Of a stretch of DNA of 64,000 nt, positions 1 to 12,074 are shown one piece after another. The stretch covers positions 883,787 to 947,786 of the forward strand of contig MNCI01010839.1 in NCBI GenBank assembly GCA_015680685.1, given 5' to 3'. Numbering within the stretch: the stretch's first letter is position 1; the number at the start of each line of letters is the position of its first letter. A model generated the notes under the pieces. That model did not search any database. It saw only the letters and a list, made by a program, of their open reading frames with translations, and was not told where the DNA came from. The position numbers were made by a program, and so were the translations under genes. The DNA is from Gnetum montanum. Lineage: Eukaryota; Streptophyta; Gnetopsida; Gnetales; Gnetaceae.

Positions 1-2
1 TC

Positions 3-2573
3 TATATCGATTTTAGGCTGTTGAATATGGAAACATTCAAGGATAATTTTCTATTTTCATTTGTTGATCAGGTGCTAGACACAATATTTGGGCATTGCTA
101 CTACATTTTTCTAGATGGTTATAGTGGCTATAACCAAATTAAAATTGCATTAGAGGACCATGCGAAGATACCATTTACAAGTTCCTAGGGGAATTTTGCA
201 TATTGCAAGATGCCATTTGGTCTATGCAATGCTCCTACTATATTCCAATGCTTAGTTTTGAGCATTTTTCAATAGAAAATCAATAGTGGTATGGAAGTCT
301 TTATGGATAATTTCTCGACTTATGGAGCTATATTTGAGAAGGCCTTGGACTACCTTGAGAAAGTGCTAAAATGATGTGTTGAAACTAACTTGAGGATTAA
401 TTGGTAAAAAAGTCACTTAATGATCTAGGAAGGCATTGTATTAGGGCATAGAATATCACAAGCAAGAATTGAGGTAGACCCTGAGAAAATAAGGGTCATC
501 CAAGGAATAACCCATCAACCAGAAACTATCAAAGATGCTCAATCATTCCTTGGACATACTAGCTACTATCGATGATTCATAGAGAATTTTTCTAAGATCA
601 CAAAACCATTGGTGAAGCTAACAAAGAAAGATGCTTCCTTTGTCTAGACCGTGGAATGTGAAAAATCATTCCAATAGCTAAAAGAGAAACTTGTAGAAAC
701 TATAATCATACAATTACCTAACTGGTCTAGACCATTTCATATCATGATGGATGCATCAAATTATGATTTGAGAGTCATTCTTATGCAAATGGATGACAAG
801 AAACGTCCATACTACATCCACTATGCTAGCCAAAGCATTGTGGATGCACAAACAAACTACACCACTATAGAAAAATAATTGATGGAAGTGGTGATTGTTT
901 TAGAAAATTTTAGGCATTATGTACTTGGATACAAGGTTTTTGTGCACATGGACCACAATGCCATTTGCTTTCTAATGAACAAGCCAACAATGAGTCTATG
1001 TGTCATACAGTGGTTGGTGATCTTGCAGGAATTCAATCTTACAATGGTAGATCGAAAGGGCACTGAGAATGTGGTCACTGATCACTTGTCTCAATTGCAA
1101 TGGGATGACAAAGAGGAAGAAAGTTCAATATCTAATATGTTTCTTGATGAACTCCTCTTTGTTGGGGCTATAAATGAAAAATTGCCCAATGAGCCTAAAT
1201 GGTATGATGACATTCTCACCTATCTTCTCACTTAGAAGTTTCCATAAGGGTTGGACCACTAGAAGAAATAGTAGTTTCTTCACTAGGTAAAAAACTTCAT
1301 GGAGATAAATGGATACTTCTACAAGATATGCATTGATGGCCTAGTTTGTTGGTATGTCCTTGATGCTAATCAACTGCATGTTCTCCAAGATGTTCATGAA
1401 GGCCCTTGTGGAGGACACTATGCTAGGAGATGCATGGCCATTAAAATCTTGATGGTAGGGTACTATTGGCCAAGAATCTTTAAGGATTCTCATCATTATG
1501 TTTACTCTTGTGAACAATGCCAATAATATGGTGGAATGACTACTCAAATGGAGCAACCTCAATAATGGATTTAACCACTAGAACCCTTTGACATCTATGA
1601 CATTGATTTCATGGGTCCCATCACACCCATGTCAAATGGAAAGGCATACATCATAGTCATTGTTGACTATTGTATGAAATGGGTAGAATCAGGAACCATC
1701 ATTGATTGTACATCTTCTACGACTACTTGATTTGTACAACAAAATGTTGTAAATAGGTTTGGTATGCCATGTGCATTAATTTCTAATAATGGAACTTACT
1801 TTATAGGCACTACTTTTCAGAAGCTCATGCAATGCTTGGGGGTTCAACATAAATTCATAACACCCTAGCATCCCTAAGCTAATGGTCAAGCTAAGGTTAC
1901 TAATAGAGAAATCACAAGGATACTAACAAAAACTATTAGCAAATATAGGAAATATTGGAGCACAAAACGCAATGATGCCATTTGGGCCTACCACTCAACA
2001 TGGAAACTTCTTATAGGCTACTCTCCCTACAAGCTTGTCTATAGAAAATTACCAACACTTCCTATTCAATCTAAGCTCTATACACTTTCAATAGCCTATG
2101 ACCTTAACCTTGACTTGAGTCTAACACAAAAAGAAAAACTAACGAATCTCAACCTTCTATACTAAAATTGATTAGTAGCCCTATCATCTAATGAGTCACA
2201 CAAGGCCTACCACAAAAAGCACCATGACCTTAAAATCAAAAAAGTCAAATTTCAACTAGGAGACAAGGTTCTTTACTAGAACCCCACATACGTACCTTAG
2301 CAAAATAAGTTCCAAATGTTGTGGGAAGGACCTTACATCATTTATGAGACTTTCCTTCTAGGGCCATGATGATCTACAAACCCAAGCCTGAACAAAAATA
2401 GCTAGTCAACATTCAATAAATCAAGCCTTTCCATGAGCATATGCTAGCTAACAAAATAACAACCTCATCAGATGAACAACCATGCTCCATATTTTAGATT
2501 TCCTCCTTTTAACTTAGTCATGGGGGAGATGGCCAACCATGCCAATCATTTAAGTGGCTCCTCATTTTTTTAA
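3..2573 (+). pseudogene. Element A pol: RT, RNase H, integrase (decayed)
   Basis: Read in frame 3 from the first base, with frameshifts later. RT is at about 3-600 (YIDFRLLN, FLDGYSGYNQI, MPFGLCNAPT, then FMDN where the active site should read FMDD). RNase H follows at about 700-1110. The integrase HHCC finger is at 1370-1525 (VHEGPCGGH ... SCEQCQ), and the core runs 1590-2000 (DFMGPIT, SNNGTYF, NGQAK). The C-terminus with GDKVLY ends near 2280 and the frame closes near 2573. The second and third integrase acidic residues read N and K, so RT and integrase are both catalytically dead. More than fifteen in-frame stops sit mostly at former Gln, Trp or Arg codons. The longest clean stretch is 879-1235 (RNase H to linker). 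Confidence 0.9.
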
Positions 2574-4493
2574 TTCTTTATCTTATACATGTTTTTTGTT
2601 TTACATCCTTTTGTTTTCACGTTATTAATTTTTTCTAATTTTTGTTTGACACCATCGTTAGTACATTTTATGTTTCTTGAATATTTTATATTTCCTTTTA
2701 TATTTTCTCTTATTTTATTTGGTGTGATTTNTTTGGTTTCTAGCTTTCAATTTTGTTATGGATAATTAGGACATGGTTTCTTTTTCATGCAATAGGCAGT
2801 GAGTCCACAACATCCACCCATCCACAAACTCTATGATTTTCCTTGTACTAGAAATGTGCAATCCCTTTTTCATTAAGAAAACTTTAAAAAATTTGTAACT
2901 TTGGTAGTTTCTTGAATTCAAAAGGATTTAGAGGTTTGAACAAAGTGTGGCTTTAAAGGAATTTAGTATTCTTTGTGTCTTTTTATTTGCCTAGATTCAC
3001 GTATGTTTTCATCTATTTCCTACTACTCCATGTCAACTAATAAAAGGAAGTTGAATAAGTCTTTGCATAGTGTGGGTCTCATCAGAAAAAAAAAAGATGA
3101 GAATTCAAAGCACACCCCTTAGACAAAATTAATGTATATGTATTTACATCGCATGGTTCTCATTAAGAAACAAAATGATGATAATTCAAAGCACACCCCT
3201 TAGACAAAATAAATGCATGTGTCTTTGCATGGTGTGGTTCTCATTTAAAATAAAAATAAAAATGATGATAATTCAAAGCACACCTCTTAGACAAAATAAA
3301 CAGGCTACAAGCACTGGTTATGGGACTCATGCCCTCTAACTAAGATCCTTCCTCACTTCCTACTTCTTTTTTCTTCTCTAATAAGGAATGATGGTTATTC
3401 TATGGGAGCATTTTTGTGTCTCAAGGGATGGACTAGTCTTAGAATGTTGATGTGAAGTCACTAAACATGGTTGGTTTTGGTCTAGACTACAGATGGATCC
3501 TATCAATTTATTTAACTACAAAATCCATAAGGGACTTCATTTGACCTTAATCAGGAACTCCATTCCACCCTCTTTCATCCATCTATGCTTTCCATGTCTC
3601 ACCTCACTGCTGGTTTCATGTTCTGGTTCGATGTCCTAGTTTGATGGGTTGGAATTATTAATTAGTTTCTTCCAAGTTTTTGTACTTAACCTTTTGTAAC
3701 CATGAATCATCCATAGAGCCCATACTCTTTGGTTTGAAGTCATGCAAGGGCATAAAAGGCTTGTTCCTACTTTGGGAAGGACCCACTTGCATATCTTTTG
3801 GTTAGGTTAGTTAAGTTCTTTACCCTTAGACACTCTTACAATCAAATTCTTTTTGTTTACCCCATCAATGATATCCAATTGTGCACATCTTCATAACATT
3901 TTTCAATGAACTTTACTTTGTATTATTGTGAATTCTTACACCCTCTTCAAATATTTTCCTTGTATCAAATTTTTTCAAATTTAATGGACTGATTATCTAT
4001 TTTACTCTATTTATTAGCCTTCCTGCTAACACTACTTAAAGAATCAATCTACCACAATCACAGCCTAGCTAAGTGTAACCACCAACAAGACAAGGCATTT
4101 AACGAAAATGTGTTACACATCTCATACTAATTCATGATTCTATTGTGACTGCAATGGAAAGCATGGACTAGAAGCAGGACTATCTTTACCAAGAATGATG
4201 CGTTAGTACCACACAATGAGGACCATTCATGATCATTGGATCTTCTCTCTCATTCATCTACTACCAGGAGGCGTTGGATGTTAATGTTATCTAGGGTGTC
4301 CACTTTTCTTATCTTGAACACCCAATTTTGTAATAAGTTATAACATTGTACACTTGGGCACTTAAACTCTATCTATTCCATCTGAGTCAGTTTGTATATT
4401 AGTCAATAATCCCATACCTACCCAATATTTTGTAAAGAACTTGTTCCTCCTCTTCTTCACTCAAGGACAAGTTTTTATGTAGTTGTGGGGGTA
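2574..4493 (+). other. Element A 3' untranslated region with polypurine tract
   Basis: AT-rich tail between the pol stop and the 3' LTR. It aligns in blocks with the same region of element I (42676-44537, opposite strand), including the segments around 3300-3420 and 3480-3560. It holds no convincing ORF. The last 13 bases (4481-4493, AGTTGTGGGGGTA) are the polypurine primer site next to the LTR; element I has AGTCATGGGGGTA at the same place. A single N is at 2731. Confidence 0.75.
3065..3300 (+). repeat. Three-copy tandem repeat in element A tail
   Basis: Three imperfect units of about 86, 76 and 74 bp start at 3065, 3151 and 3227. Each contains GGTTCTCAT (or GGGTCTCAT), an A-rich run, then ATTCAAAGCACACC and TTAGACAAAAT. 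Element I appears to have a single copy of this block near 43970-44030, so the triplication is specific to A. Confidence 0.85.
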
Positions 4494-5319
4494 TGATGAA
4501 TCACATTCTTTCATCTGCTCCATCATTGGGTTTCCAACATCAGAGCCCATATGCGACATCAGGTATCCAACATCACGGTGTATATGTTAGCCTATAAATA
4601 TAGCACCTGGGCTCTAGATTTGGCATCAATTTTTGTAGTTTCTAATCAAAGTAGCAAAGCTCTCATAGCTTATTTTTTCCAAAGTTAGAATATTTTTTGA
4701 GTGCCCAAAAAAGGAGTCTAAGTGTGTACGATTCTCTATTCATGCACTAATGTACTTGAGCACAACAATGTGATGAGAATAAAAATGAACTCTTTTGACA
4801 ATCCTTGCAACACTAAGAATAGATTAATGTTTCTTTTAATGCACTTTAATTTATTGCATTTCAATTAAGCAATTACTTTCTAGTAGTTAATGAACACAAG
4901 CATGATGAATTCAAGCATACATATAGTACTTGGTAACCCAACAACGCTTAATGTTTTGTAGCCCAGTAGCACTATATGTGTTCAAGATGTATCCAAGAAA
5001 GTGGAATGGTTACTTGTGTTAGGCTAGCTAGGTAGTAGATGTATTATTTCTTAAATTACTTAACTTTTCATTCTTATTGTAGGTGATAAAATTTATAAAA
5101 CATAAAATAAGAAAAATCATGTATCTCAATTCCACTTAAACCATACCCTTAACTCTCACAAGTGTAGTTGGGAGGAAAATGAACATTCTCAACACTCATT
5201 TCACTTCCTAGAAGAGCTAGTGCACTATAGAACTATAGGTCCATGGAATTCAACTATATCACATGTAAACACCTTAGTGATTCATATGGTTGGGCATAGG
5301 GGTACGTTACCACTCATCA
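4494..5319 (+). repeat. Element A 3' LTR
   Basis: Starts TGATGAATCACA directly after the polypurine tract and ends CACTCATCA. It aligns with the reverse complement of the 820-bp LTR of element I (50978-51797), best over 4925-5040 and the last 60 bases. A TATA box (CTATAAATATA) lies at 4592-4602. The palindromic GATATC/GCGATATC block found in the LTRs of element I is not preserved here. Confidence 0.88.
4592..4602 (+). promoter_or_regulatory. TATA box in element A LTR
   Basis: CTATAAATATA, about 100 bp into the LTR, matches the position of CTATAAATAA in element I. It is the expected Pol II promoter of the element. Confidence 0.6.
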
Positions 5320-6130
5320 ATGGTCATAGGTGGGCTTAATAAGGAGAAAGATGTTAGTGCTAGAACTTGAAACACAAATGGAAAAAATGAGATATGAGAA
5401 GCTTGTGTTGCTTGGGGTCCCAATGAGGGTCCTGTTGGTATGTCAAAGGAATATGGTAAGGTAGACATCACCATGGTTGAATGAACAAAGTTAGGTTGCA
5501 TGGAAAAGGATAACAACAAGAACAATGAGGTGAACTAAGACATGAGATGTGTCTAGTCTGTGACGATGATAGGTGTGGATCCAAACATGGTAGGATGAAT
5601 AGGAAGAGAGTTGGGTTGAGGGACTTGTCCCATTGATTAGGTAAAAGACATAGAGTTGTATTTGTTGTTTGGGGAGCCAAATATTGGGAAAGACTTCCAA
5701 TAAAATTTTCTAGCTCCTGTTCAGCTTCAAAGTCATCTTCCTCTTCTTTCCAATCCTCTAAGCTAATCCCCTCACTAAACTCATTAACCTTTATGAGTTG
5801 TATGAACATTTGTGCATAAAATTCCATGAGGGGAACTTGGTCATAAGTGGAAGGGATGTATTCTTTTCCATCCCAATTTATGATTTCGCATTAACGCTTA
5901 GCATCAGGTTTAGAGCATGATACCAATAGACTGACTTGTATCTTGGCACAAAGAAAGTTATAGGACTCCTTATTAATGACCTCAAAATCTAGTTTTTTGC
6001 CTCTTTACCTAAGCAATTTCCTTCATTGTATGAATTCAAGGTCTTTTGGATCATAGATATGAACTACATCTTGTCTGGATGGCATATTTGTTAGGTTGAG
6101 AGGTAGTATGATTGATCGATTGAAAAACAT
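5320..6130 (-). pseudogene. Element B gag N-terminal remnant
   Basis: The longest open stretch (5468-5827, 119 aa) begins MEFYAQMF and has an acidic run (EEEDDFEAEQ). The N-terminal gag of T1 has a comparable acidic run (EEEEDELAAQ) at about 23465. The DNA around 5920-6130 resembles the first codons of T1 gag (23560-23760) in layout. Gag would be the capsid precursor. No zinc knuckle or protease is left, since the frame is cut at 5319. Assignment rests on position after the primer site and weak likeness. Confidence 0.4.
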
Positions 6131-7103
6131 TGTGAAAGATGTTGAAAAGATGACTTGTTGAAGGTTAAATTAGTAGAGGAAAAATAAATTCCAGCAAGGT
6201 AGAATTCTTAAAATGCTAAAAGGGGTAAAAAATAGTTGAAAAGTATTTTTGGATATATAAGGGATGTATACCCCTTTACCCAAAATGGCAAAAGGTTAGT
6301 ATTAAATCTCAACAACATTAGACTAGCCAGCCACAACAACACTAGGAGAAAAAAGGAGTAAGATATAAAATCTTAGCTTTTCTTCATAACGTTAGTGTAG
6401 GAGGGGGGGGAGAGGGGGGTGTGGGAAGGGGGGCTACTTGTGGTAGGTTTTGTTTTGGCTGAAAAACCAGAGTGGAAACTTTGATTTTTCCAAAAGTGAG
6501 ATTTTTAGGAAATTGACAACATTGATCCTACTAGAAAAAATTCATAGTAAAGGGGTTTGGATAATCTAGGGGTATGATACACATGCTAGGGGTATGACAT
6601 CCTAGCTAAGGTCGGTATGACACCCTAGCTAGCTTTTAAAAAATCCAAATACTATGAATTTTCTACCAAAATGCAAACACCAACATTAGGGCTATAACAT
6701 CCATGCTAGGGGATAACACTAATGCTAGGGGGTGTAACACCCATGCTAAAGGTAGAGAGGTGGGGAATAAAGGGGGTAAGATTTAAAATCTTACATCCTC
6801 CAACATACCATTGGGAGGTTACCCTTTGGTAGGTTTAAAGTCTTTGCAAAAACTAAAGTGAAAATTTGGTTTGTTTCAAAAGGTCTTATTTTGGTTTTGG
6901 TAGGGTGTCAACATTAGCCTTGCTAAAAAATTTCTAGCAAGTATTTTGAATTTTCTACCAAAACCATAACACCCATGATGGCTTTAGAAAATTTTTAGCA
7001 ACTACTATAAATTTTCTCAAAGCCCAAACATCCATGTTGGAGACTTGGTGGTAGAAAAAAAGGACAAACAAAGATGGATTAAATCAGGCAAAGAACTTGG
7101 ATG
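6131..7103 (-). other. Element B leader, low-complexity
   Basis: AT-rich leader between primer site and gag, without a convincing ORF. It holds a G-rich run (6403-6433) and several copies of a GCTAGGGGTATAACACC-like motif (about 6560-6760) that recurs in the LTR of the same element (about 7990-8230). Confidence 0.45.
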
Positions 7104-7124
7104 GAGGCCCTCCTTCTAGTGCTA
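7104..7124 (-). other. Primer binding site of element B
   Basis: Reads CTAGCACTAGAAGGAGGGCC on the - strand, next to the LTR at 7131. It is the decayed form of TGGCGCTAGAAGGAGGGCC in T1 and TGGTGCTAGAAGGAGGTC in F. I cannot name the tRNA. Confidence 0.6.
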
Positions 7125-7130
7125 GACAAC

Positions 7131-8500
7131 TGTAGCAACTAAAAATCTCGGTTTCTGGAGAAACTGAAGAATTCTCAACATAACCTTAACCTTAGATCCC
7201 AAGGGCCTCTATGAAAAATAGGATCTAAGGTGCCCTAGATAGTTTGGAAAATCACCCAGGGACTTACAAAATGTAAAATGGGAATAACAAAAATAGAATG
7301 AAAAATACAAATCTAGAAGAGAAATTATGCTAAAATGATATAAACGAAAAAACTTGCACACAAATAAAACTATAAAATTTATTTCAAAAGAATAAAGAAG
7401 GTATAGAAAATGTGTACAAGATGGCTTGTATAGCATGGGGTTCACTTTTGTGGGGGCCTCAACATCTGTTAAAATTGGAATGATTAGCTTCATGATCGAG
7501 AGGTTCTACTACTCTCAATGCTTTTGAACCTTTGCTACTACCACACCAGATCTACAATGTTGTTTTTGTAGGGGGATGAGAGATGTGAATGAAGTTGACC
7601 ATCTGAGTGAGCAACACTGGAAATTTTTGTTCCCAAGTGCATAGCTTTGGCAAAAAAAACTCACATATCCTAAAGGGGGGTAAAGAGGTAACAATGGTTG
7701 TAGGGGGATTCCATAGTGGGGATTCAAGAAGCTCTATATTTGGAAGTGTCCAAGAGCACTCAAATGGAAAATATGGCTAAAAACTACAAAACTTGTGTAA
7801 CCTATAAATGGTGTTGGGGCTTGATTTTTATAGGGTTTTGGCCACAAATTTGGCTACAAATTGTGCTTAATTGATCCTACAAATTCTATTTGATTGTTGT
7901 TGAAATTCTAGCCATGTGCAAGTGTGGTAGATGTCAAAATCTGAGGGGTTACTATGTACGATAAGTGTTATACCCCCATATCATCAAAGCCATTCTATTT
8001 ACTAAAAATAGTAATGGAGGTATAACACCCACGCTAGGGGGATGGAACCCATGCTAAAGCTATAGAAGAAATGCTGGAGTAATGCTAGGGGAAAAGGTTA
8101 TGCCCCTCCTAGCCCCATACTAATAGTAGTTGAGTCATACCCTGGCAGGTGACTTATACCCCCAAGAGGTGTGTTATATCCCTAGTAGATAAGTTATACC
8201 CCTAGTAGGTATCTCCAACGTGAAAAATGTTATATCCCCCACAAAACCCATCAAAATGACAATTTTGGCATCCCAAAAGGCATTTTTAACCACCCCAAGC
8301 CCAAATATAGGCATAATATGAATGTTTTCACTTGGGGATTAAGGGTTTGACCATTTATAAGGCATTTTCAGCCCCAAAATCTAAAGTATGTGAAATTGCA
8401 TCTCTTGGATTACAATCTTCACATTTACAATGAAGTTTAGCCTTAGGTTTCATGGGATGGGGTTACAAAGGTTACAACATGTAAAATTGGTGGTGTTTCA
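7131..8500 (-). repeat. Element B 5' LTR (1370 bp)
   Basis: On the + strand it starts TGTAGCAACTAAAAATC and ends GGTGGTGTTTCA, the same edges as the T1 LTR (TGTAACGACGG ... GGTGTTTCA). The interior is too diverged to align. Its partner LTR is not in the window, so the right edge rests on similarity to T1 and T2. The 5 bp after it are ACATA. Confidence 0.6.
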
Positions 8501-9269
8501 ACATAAGAAATTTATATAGCCTTGAATCCAAACATTAGTTAAATAATTTACAAGAAAACATAAACATAAGAATGCAAAACATAGCATCTCTTAGATGTAT
8601 GAGATCCTTGAATGTGAATCAAATTCCTGTGAAAAAACCATGAGGATTTGAGTGTGAGAATTGTGAGAAATTTATATTGTAAAATATGAGAATTATGAGA
8701 AATTTAGCAACTAGGGCCTAGCATTGAAAATTTTGAAATGAGAGAATAATGGGTGCAAGAATGCAAGATATCAGTGTTCTTTAAGAAGCTTGAATAAACC
8801 TAGAATACCCTCTCATATGGATAAAGGATGGAGTATGAAAGAAGAAAGAAAAACTTAAGTTAAGACATCCTTACTTCATTACTCAAAGATCAATTGCTAT
8901 GCTTCATTCATTATTACAAGAGAGGTCCTTGACCTCTATTTATGCCTTGAGAAGTGGGAGGATTTGGAGCTCCTTCCCATGTGGTACAAACTTTTCTTGT
9001 CTTGCTTTTATCTTTTAGCATAAAACTATGCTTTTCTAAGTTTTTCTACATATGTTCTTTGATATTTCTTTGGCTTTATAGCATTATTTGATACATAACT
9101 TCAAAACATAAAAACAAAAATATCATAATGATAATGGAGTGATGAAGAAATAAAAAAGACTAAGTTTGGATATTGTCCAAAATGCTAATAACTAGACATC
9201 ATCTTCAATTGTTTTTTATTGATGATAAGATTTAAGTAATTTATCTTTCTCTTTCAAAAGTTTTATTTA
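8501..9269. other. Unassigned AT-rich stretch
   Basis: No ORF, repeat edge or motif recognised. It is the sequence into which element B was inserted. Confidence 0.5.
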
Positions 9270-9845
9270 TTACATTTACCACTAATTGAGCTTCATAAAA
9301 CTTAGAGAACATCTTTCTCCAATGTTACATATGTTCATATTCATTTGAACTATAGATAATAGTATCATCAAAGAATGTAATAAAATAGTTACTATGAAAT
9401 TCCATTAAACATCATGCATGAATCTCATTAAATTAGTTAGATCATTGGTTAACTCAAATGGCATGAATAACCACTCATAAAAATCATCCAAAGATTTAAA
9501 AGTAGTTTTCCACTCATGCCTTTATCTAATTCTTATTTAATGATAGCCACTCTTAAGATTAATCTTAGACAAGACTTTAACATTAGCAAGAACATCAAGA
9601 ATACAATCCATTCTAGGAATAAGAAATGTATAATTAATAGTAATCTTATTCATAACTCAATAATCAATGCACATTCTTATCTCATTAGTGTCTTTCTTAG
9701 ACATCAATATAATTGGTACTACACCTGGAAAAAATAACTTCTTGATGAAACCATTCAAAAGTAACTTACTCACATGTTATGAAGCTCTTTCCTTTGATGT
9801 GGTTTCATCTGATAGAATTTCTCATTTGGTATGATTGCACTTGAA
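9270..9845 (-). pseudogene. Chromovirus-type Ty3/gypsy RT remnant
   Basis: The reverse complement gives a recognisable reverse transcriptase in order: [86 protein letters not shown], and after a frameshift FFDDTIIYSSNEYEH with both catalytic aspartates. The [10 protein letters not shown] stretch resembles the LYEWLVMPFGL signature of chromoviruses (family knowledge). Several stops and at least one frameshift are present. Neither LTR was found, so this is probably one of the oldest insertions here. Confidence 0.8.
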
Positions 9846-12069
9846 ATATAGTTAATTTAATGTTAAATGGATCTCATAGAAGAAATACCTTCCAATTTAT
9901 TCTTAAACACATTAGCAAATTATCTTGCCAAAGGTTGCATTGTTGTTGAATGTTCACTTGTGTATTCACCTTTACATGTAGTGTAACAATTCATATTTTT
10001 AGATGACTAAGTTAATACTTTTACATGTAGTTGTGCTTTGAGTTATACATATTAGTTTGTTGGATTTCTATTATTGTATTTTTATGCTCACAGATATTTA
10101 TCTTATATATCATTATATTATTATTTAGCTAGTATGCAATAATCTATTGGATGATTTTGACAAGCTTTTTTATGATGGATATGGATGAGAAATATATTGC
10201 ATGTGAAGACATGATGAAATGTTTATTTGGATGGTACTTTTATCATTAAATAAATTATTTAGCATGTGCTATTTTAATGAATAGATTTTTTGGATGATTT
10301 TTATTGGTCTTTGTCATTGTTAGAATATTCTCCTAAGTTAAATTATAGTTGTTAGTTTCATAACTTAATCTATAATAGGTTATGAAACATTATGGTGTTT
10401 TACCGATAGTTGCAATCCCTCATGAAGTACATGAACACTTAAGATATTTTCAAAATAAGCATGATGAAGTAGTAGAAGAAGAAGATTAATTGCAAAAATT
10501 AGAAAAATGAAGAGGTAACACTGGAATAACTATAGTAAGTAATGTTTGTAAACTAAAGAATTTGAAGTAGAGTGATTCATGAAAGTACGAAGAAAGAACA
10601 TCCTAAGCTAAAAGTGTGAATAGGAGAAACATGAGTTTATTAGTTATAAATAATTGATGATAAAGTATTTTAGGAGACATGTGCAATCCATGTAACATAG
10701 GATCCAATTTCTTAAAGAAGAACTAAAGATTCTAGCTATCCATATGTAGCATAGTCTAGTTTCTTAAAGAAGAAGAGAAGACCATCTTAGAGGTTATGGT
10801 GGAATAAAAAATGAAAGAAGTATGAATAAGTATTTTGTAAGTTGATGAAGCTATGATAGGAGGGGCTTAGCAAAGTTAGAATAATTTTGCAAATTTAAGT
10901 TAGAGAGGAGACATAATGAAATGTAGTGAATAAGATTAAGTTAAGTTCACTAAAGGACTTAATATTAAAAATTGTCTAGGATTCTCATGTATTCCATGTT
11001 TATTTATCATGTGTTTAAGTCCATAAGTTATCTACCTTATTTTTTTATGTCATTAGAAGTTTTACTTTTCAAAGATAAAATTTGTAAAATAATGTGCAAA
11101 AACATGTGCATATGCACCAAGTCATGGAGTTATGGCTAGTAATATGTCTTAGAGGAGTTGTAGATATGAAGAACATGCTCAAAGTGGATTAGTGGCTTGA
11201 GAAGTGGCAAGCATGCAAAGAGTGGACTAGTGGTGATAGTGGTAGTGGTCATGAATTCCTACTCCCTTACACTTGTATAAATATTAAACATTTTTATTGA
11301 CATATCTTAAAATAGTGACATTATTCTTTCAAACTTTTATGTGTATTTATTCCATTTGTTTTGAAGTCCTTCTGAAGCATCTTTCTCTTTCTTGATTTGA
11401 TGATCATAATGTATTGATCTCAATTTTTCTTATGATATTACTTCATCTTAAGATTAAAAATTTATCTTATTTCACATTTCTAATTTTATTTTTCATTTAG
11501 CTCTTAATATCTTAGTCATTTTACATGATCTCAATATATCTTTCTCAGTTTTTAGTTGCATAAGTTCTCAAGCTTTCTCAGTTATTAAGGATTTTCTAGT
11601 GTTAACTTATATTTATTATTTTAAAGTCATTTTAAGTATTAAAAATTAGTCTATGGCCTTTATTTGCATTACATGGAAGCCTAAGTCTTATCATTACAAT
11701 GTTTGAAGATCCATTACTTGGAATCTTAGGAAGAAATTTAGCTAAAGTAGACTTTTTTTATTCTATTAGCATTGCCACAATCTTTTCATAACCCATGGTG
11801 AGATTATTGCAAAACCATGACCATACCATGACTTGTGGTGCACTTGGTTAAGTATCATGGCTTTTGGTACACTCATGATTTACCACTATGACCCATGCTT
11901 CACTCTTGATTTAGTACCATCACTCATGATAAACCAATGGTTGCATATTTTACCACCATGATATATTTTATATTTCCTTCTATTTTAATCATGACTTGTG
12001 GGTAGATCATGATCCTAAACTATAAGTCATGGTTTACTCATGATCTCTAACCATGACTTGTATTATATA
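9846..12069. other. Unassigned AT-rich stretch, possibly 5' LTR of copia element H
   Basis: No coding sequence seen. TGTTAGAATATTC at 10319 looks like a typical copia LTR start, and a TATA-like TATAAATATT sits at 11276. The stretch continues, across the T1 insertion, into 25709-25910 just before a copia-type primer site. The whole could be a 1.9-kb LTR, but the 3' partner is missing, so this is inference. From about 11808 it is rich in CATGACTTGTGG/TCATGG motifs. Confidence 0.3.
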
Positions 12070-12074
12070 CCATG
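12070..12074. repeat. Target-site duplication of T1 (left)
   Basis: CCATG, repeated exactly at 25704-25708. Confidence 0.92.

Larger units (their letters stand above)
1..5319 (+). mobile_element. Element A: Athila-like Ty3/gypsy retrotransposon, 5' end outside window
   Basis: The window opens inside the reverse transcriptase of a Ty3/gypsy element and continues through RNase H, integrase, a 1.9-kb untranslated tail, a polypurine tract (4481-4493) and an 826-bp 3' LTR. The same family lies in the opposite orientation at 42095-51797 (element I): integrase C-terminus, 3' tail and LTR all align. The EGIVLGH motif in RT and the VTDHLSQL-type end of RNase H resemble the Athila group (family knowledge). 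The right boundary is the LTR end CACTCATCA, followed by ATGGT; the matching duplication would lie outside the window. It seems to have landed in the gag region of element B. Confidence 0.9.
5320..8500 (-). mobile_element. Element B: 5' part of an old Tat-like Ty3/gypsy element
   Basis: On the - strand the order is LTR (8500 to 7131), primer binding site (7124-7104), leader, then the start of gag, cut at 5319 where element A begins. The primer site and the LTR end GGTGTTTCA match those of T1 (12075-25703) and T2, which places B in the same wider group as an older, separate family. The rest of B should lie beyond the missing 5' end of element A. Confidence 0.7.

Noticed and set aside
1341-1562. 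- strand ORF over the integrase finger of A
   Set aside because: Shadow of the + strand integrase frame.
5307-5525. 72-aa ORF across the A/B boundary
   Set aside because: It starts in B gag and ends in the LTR of A, so it is created by the insertion.
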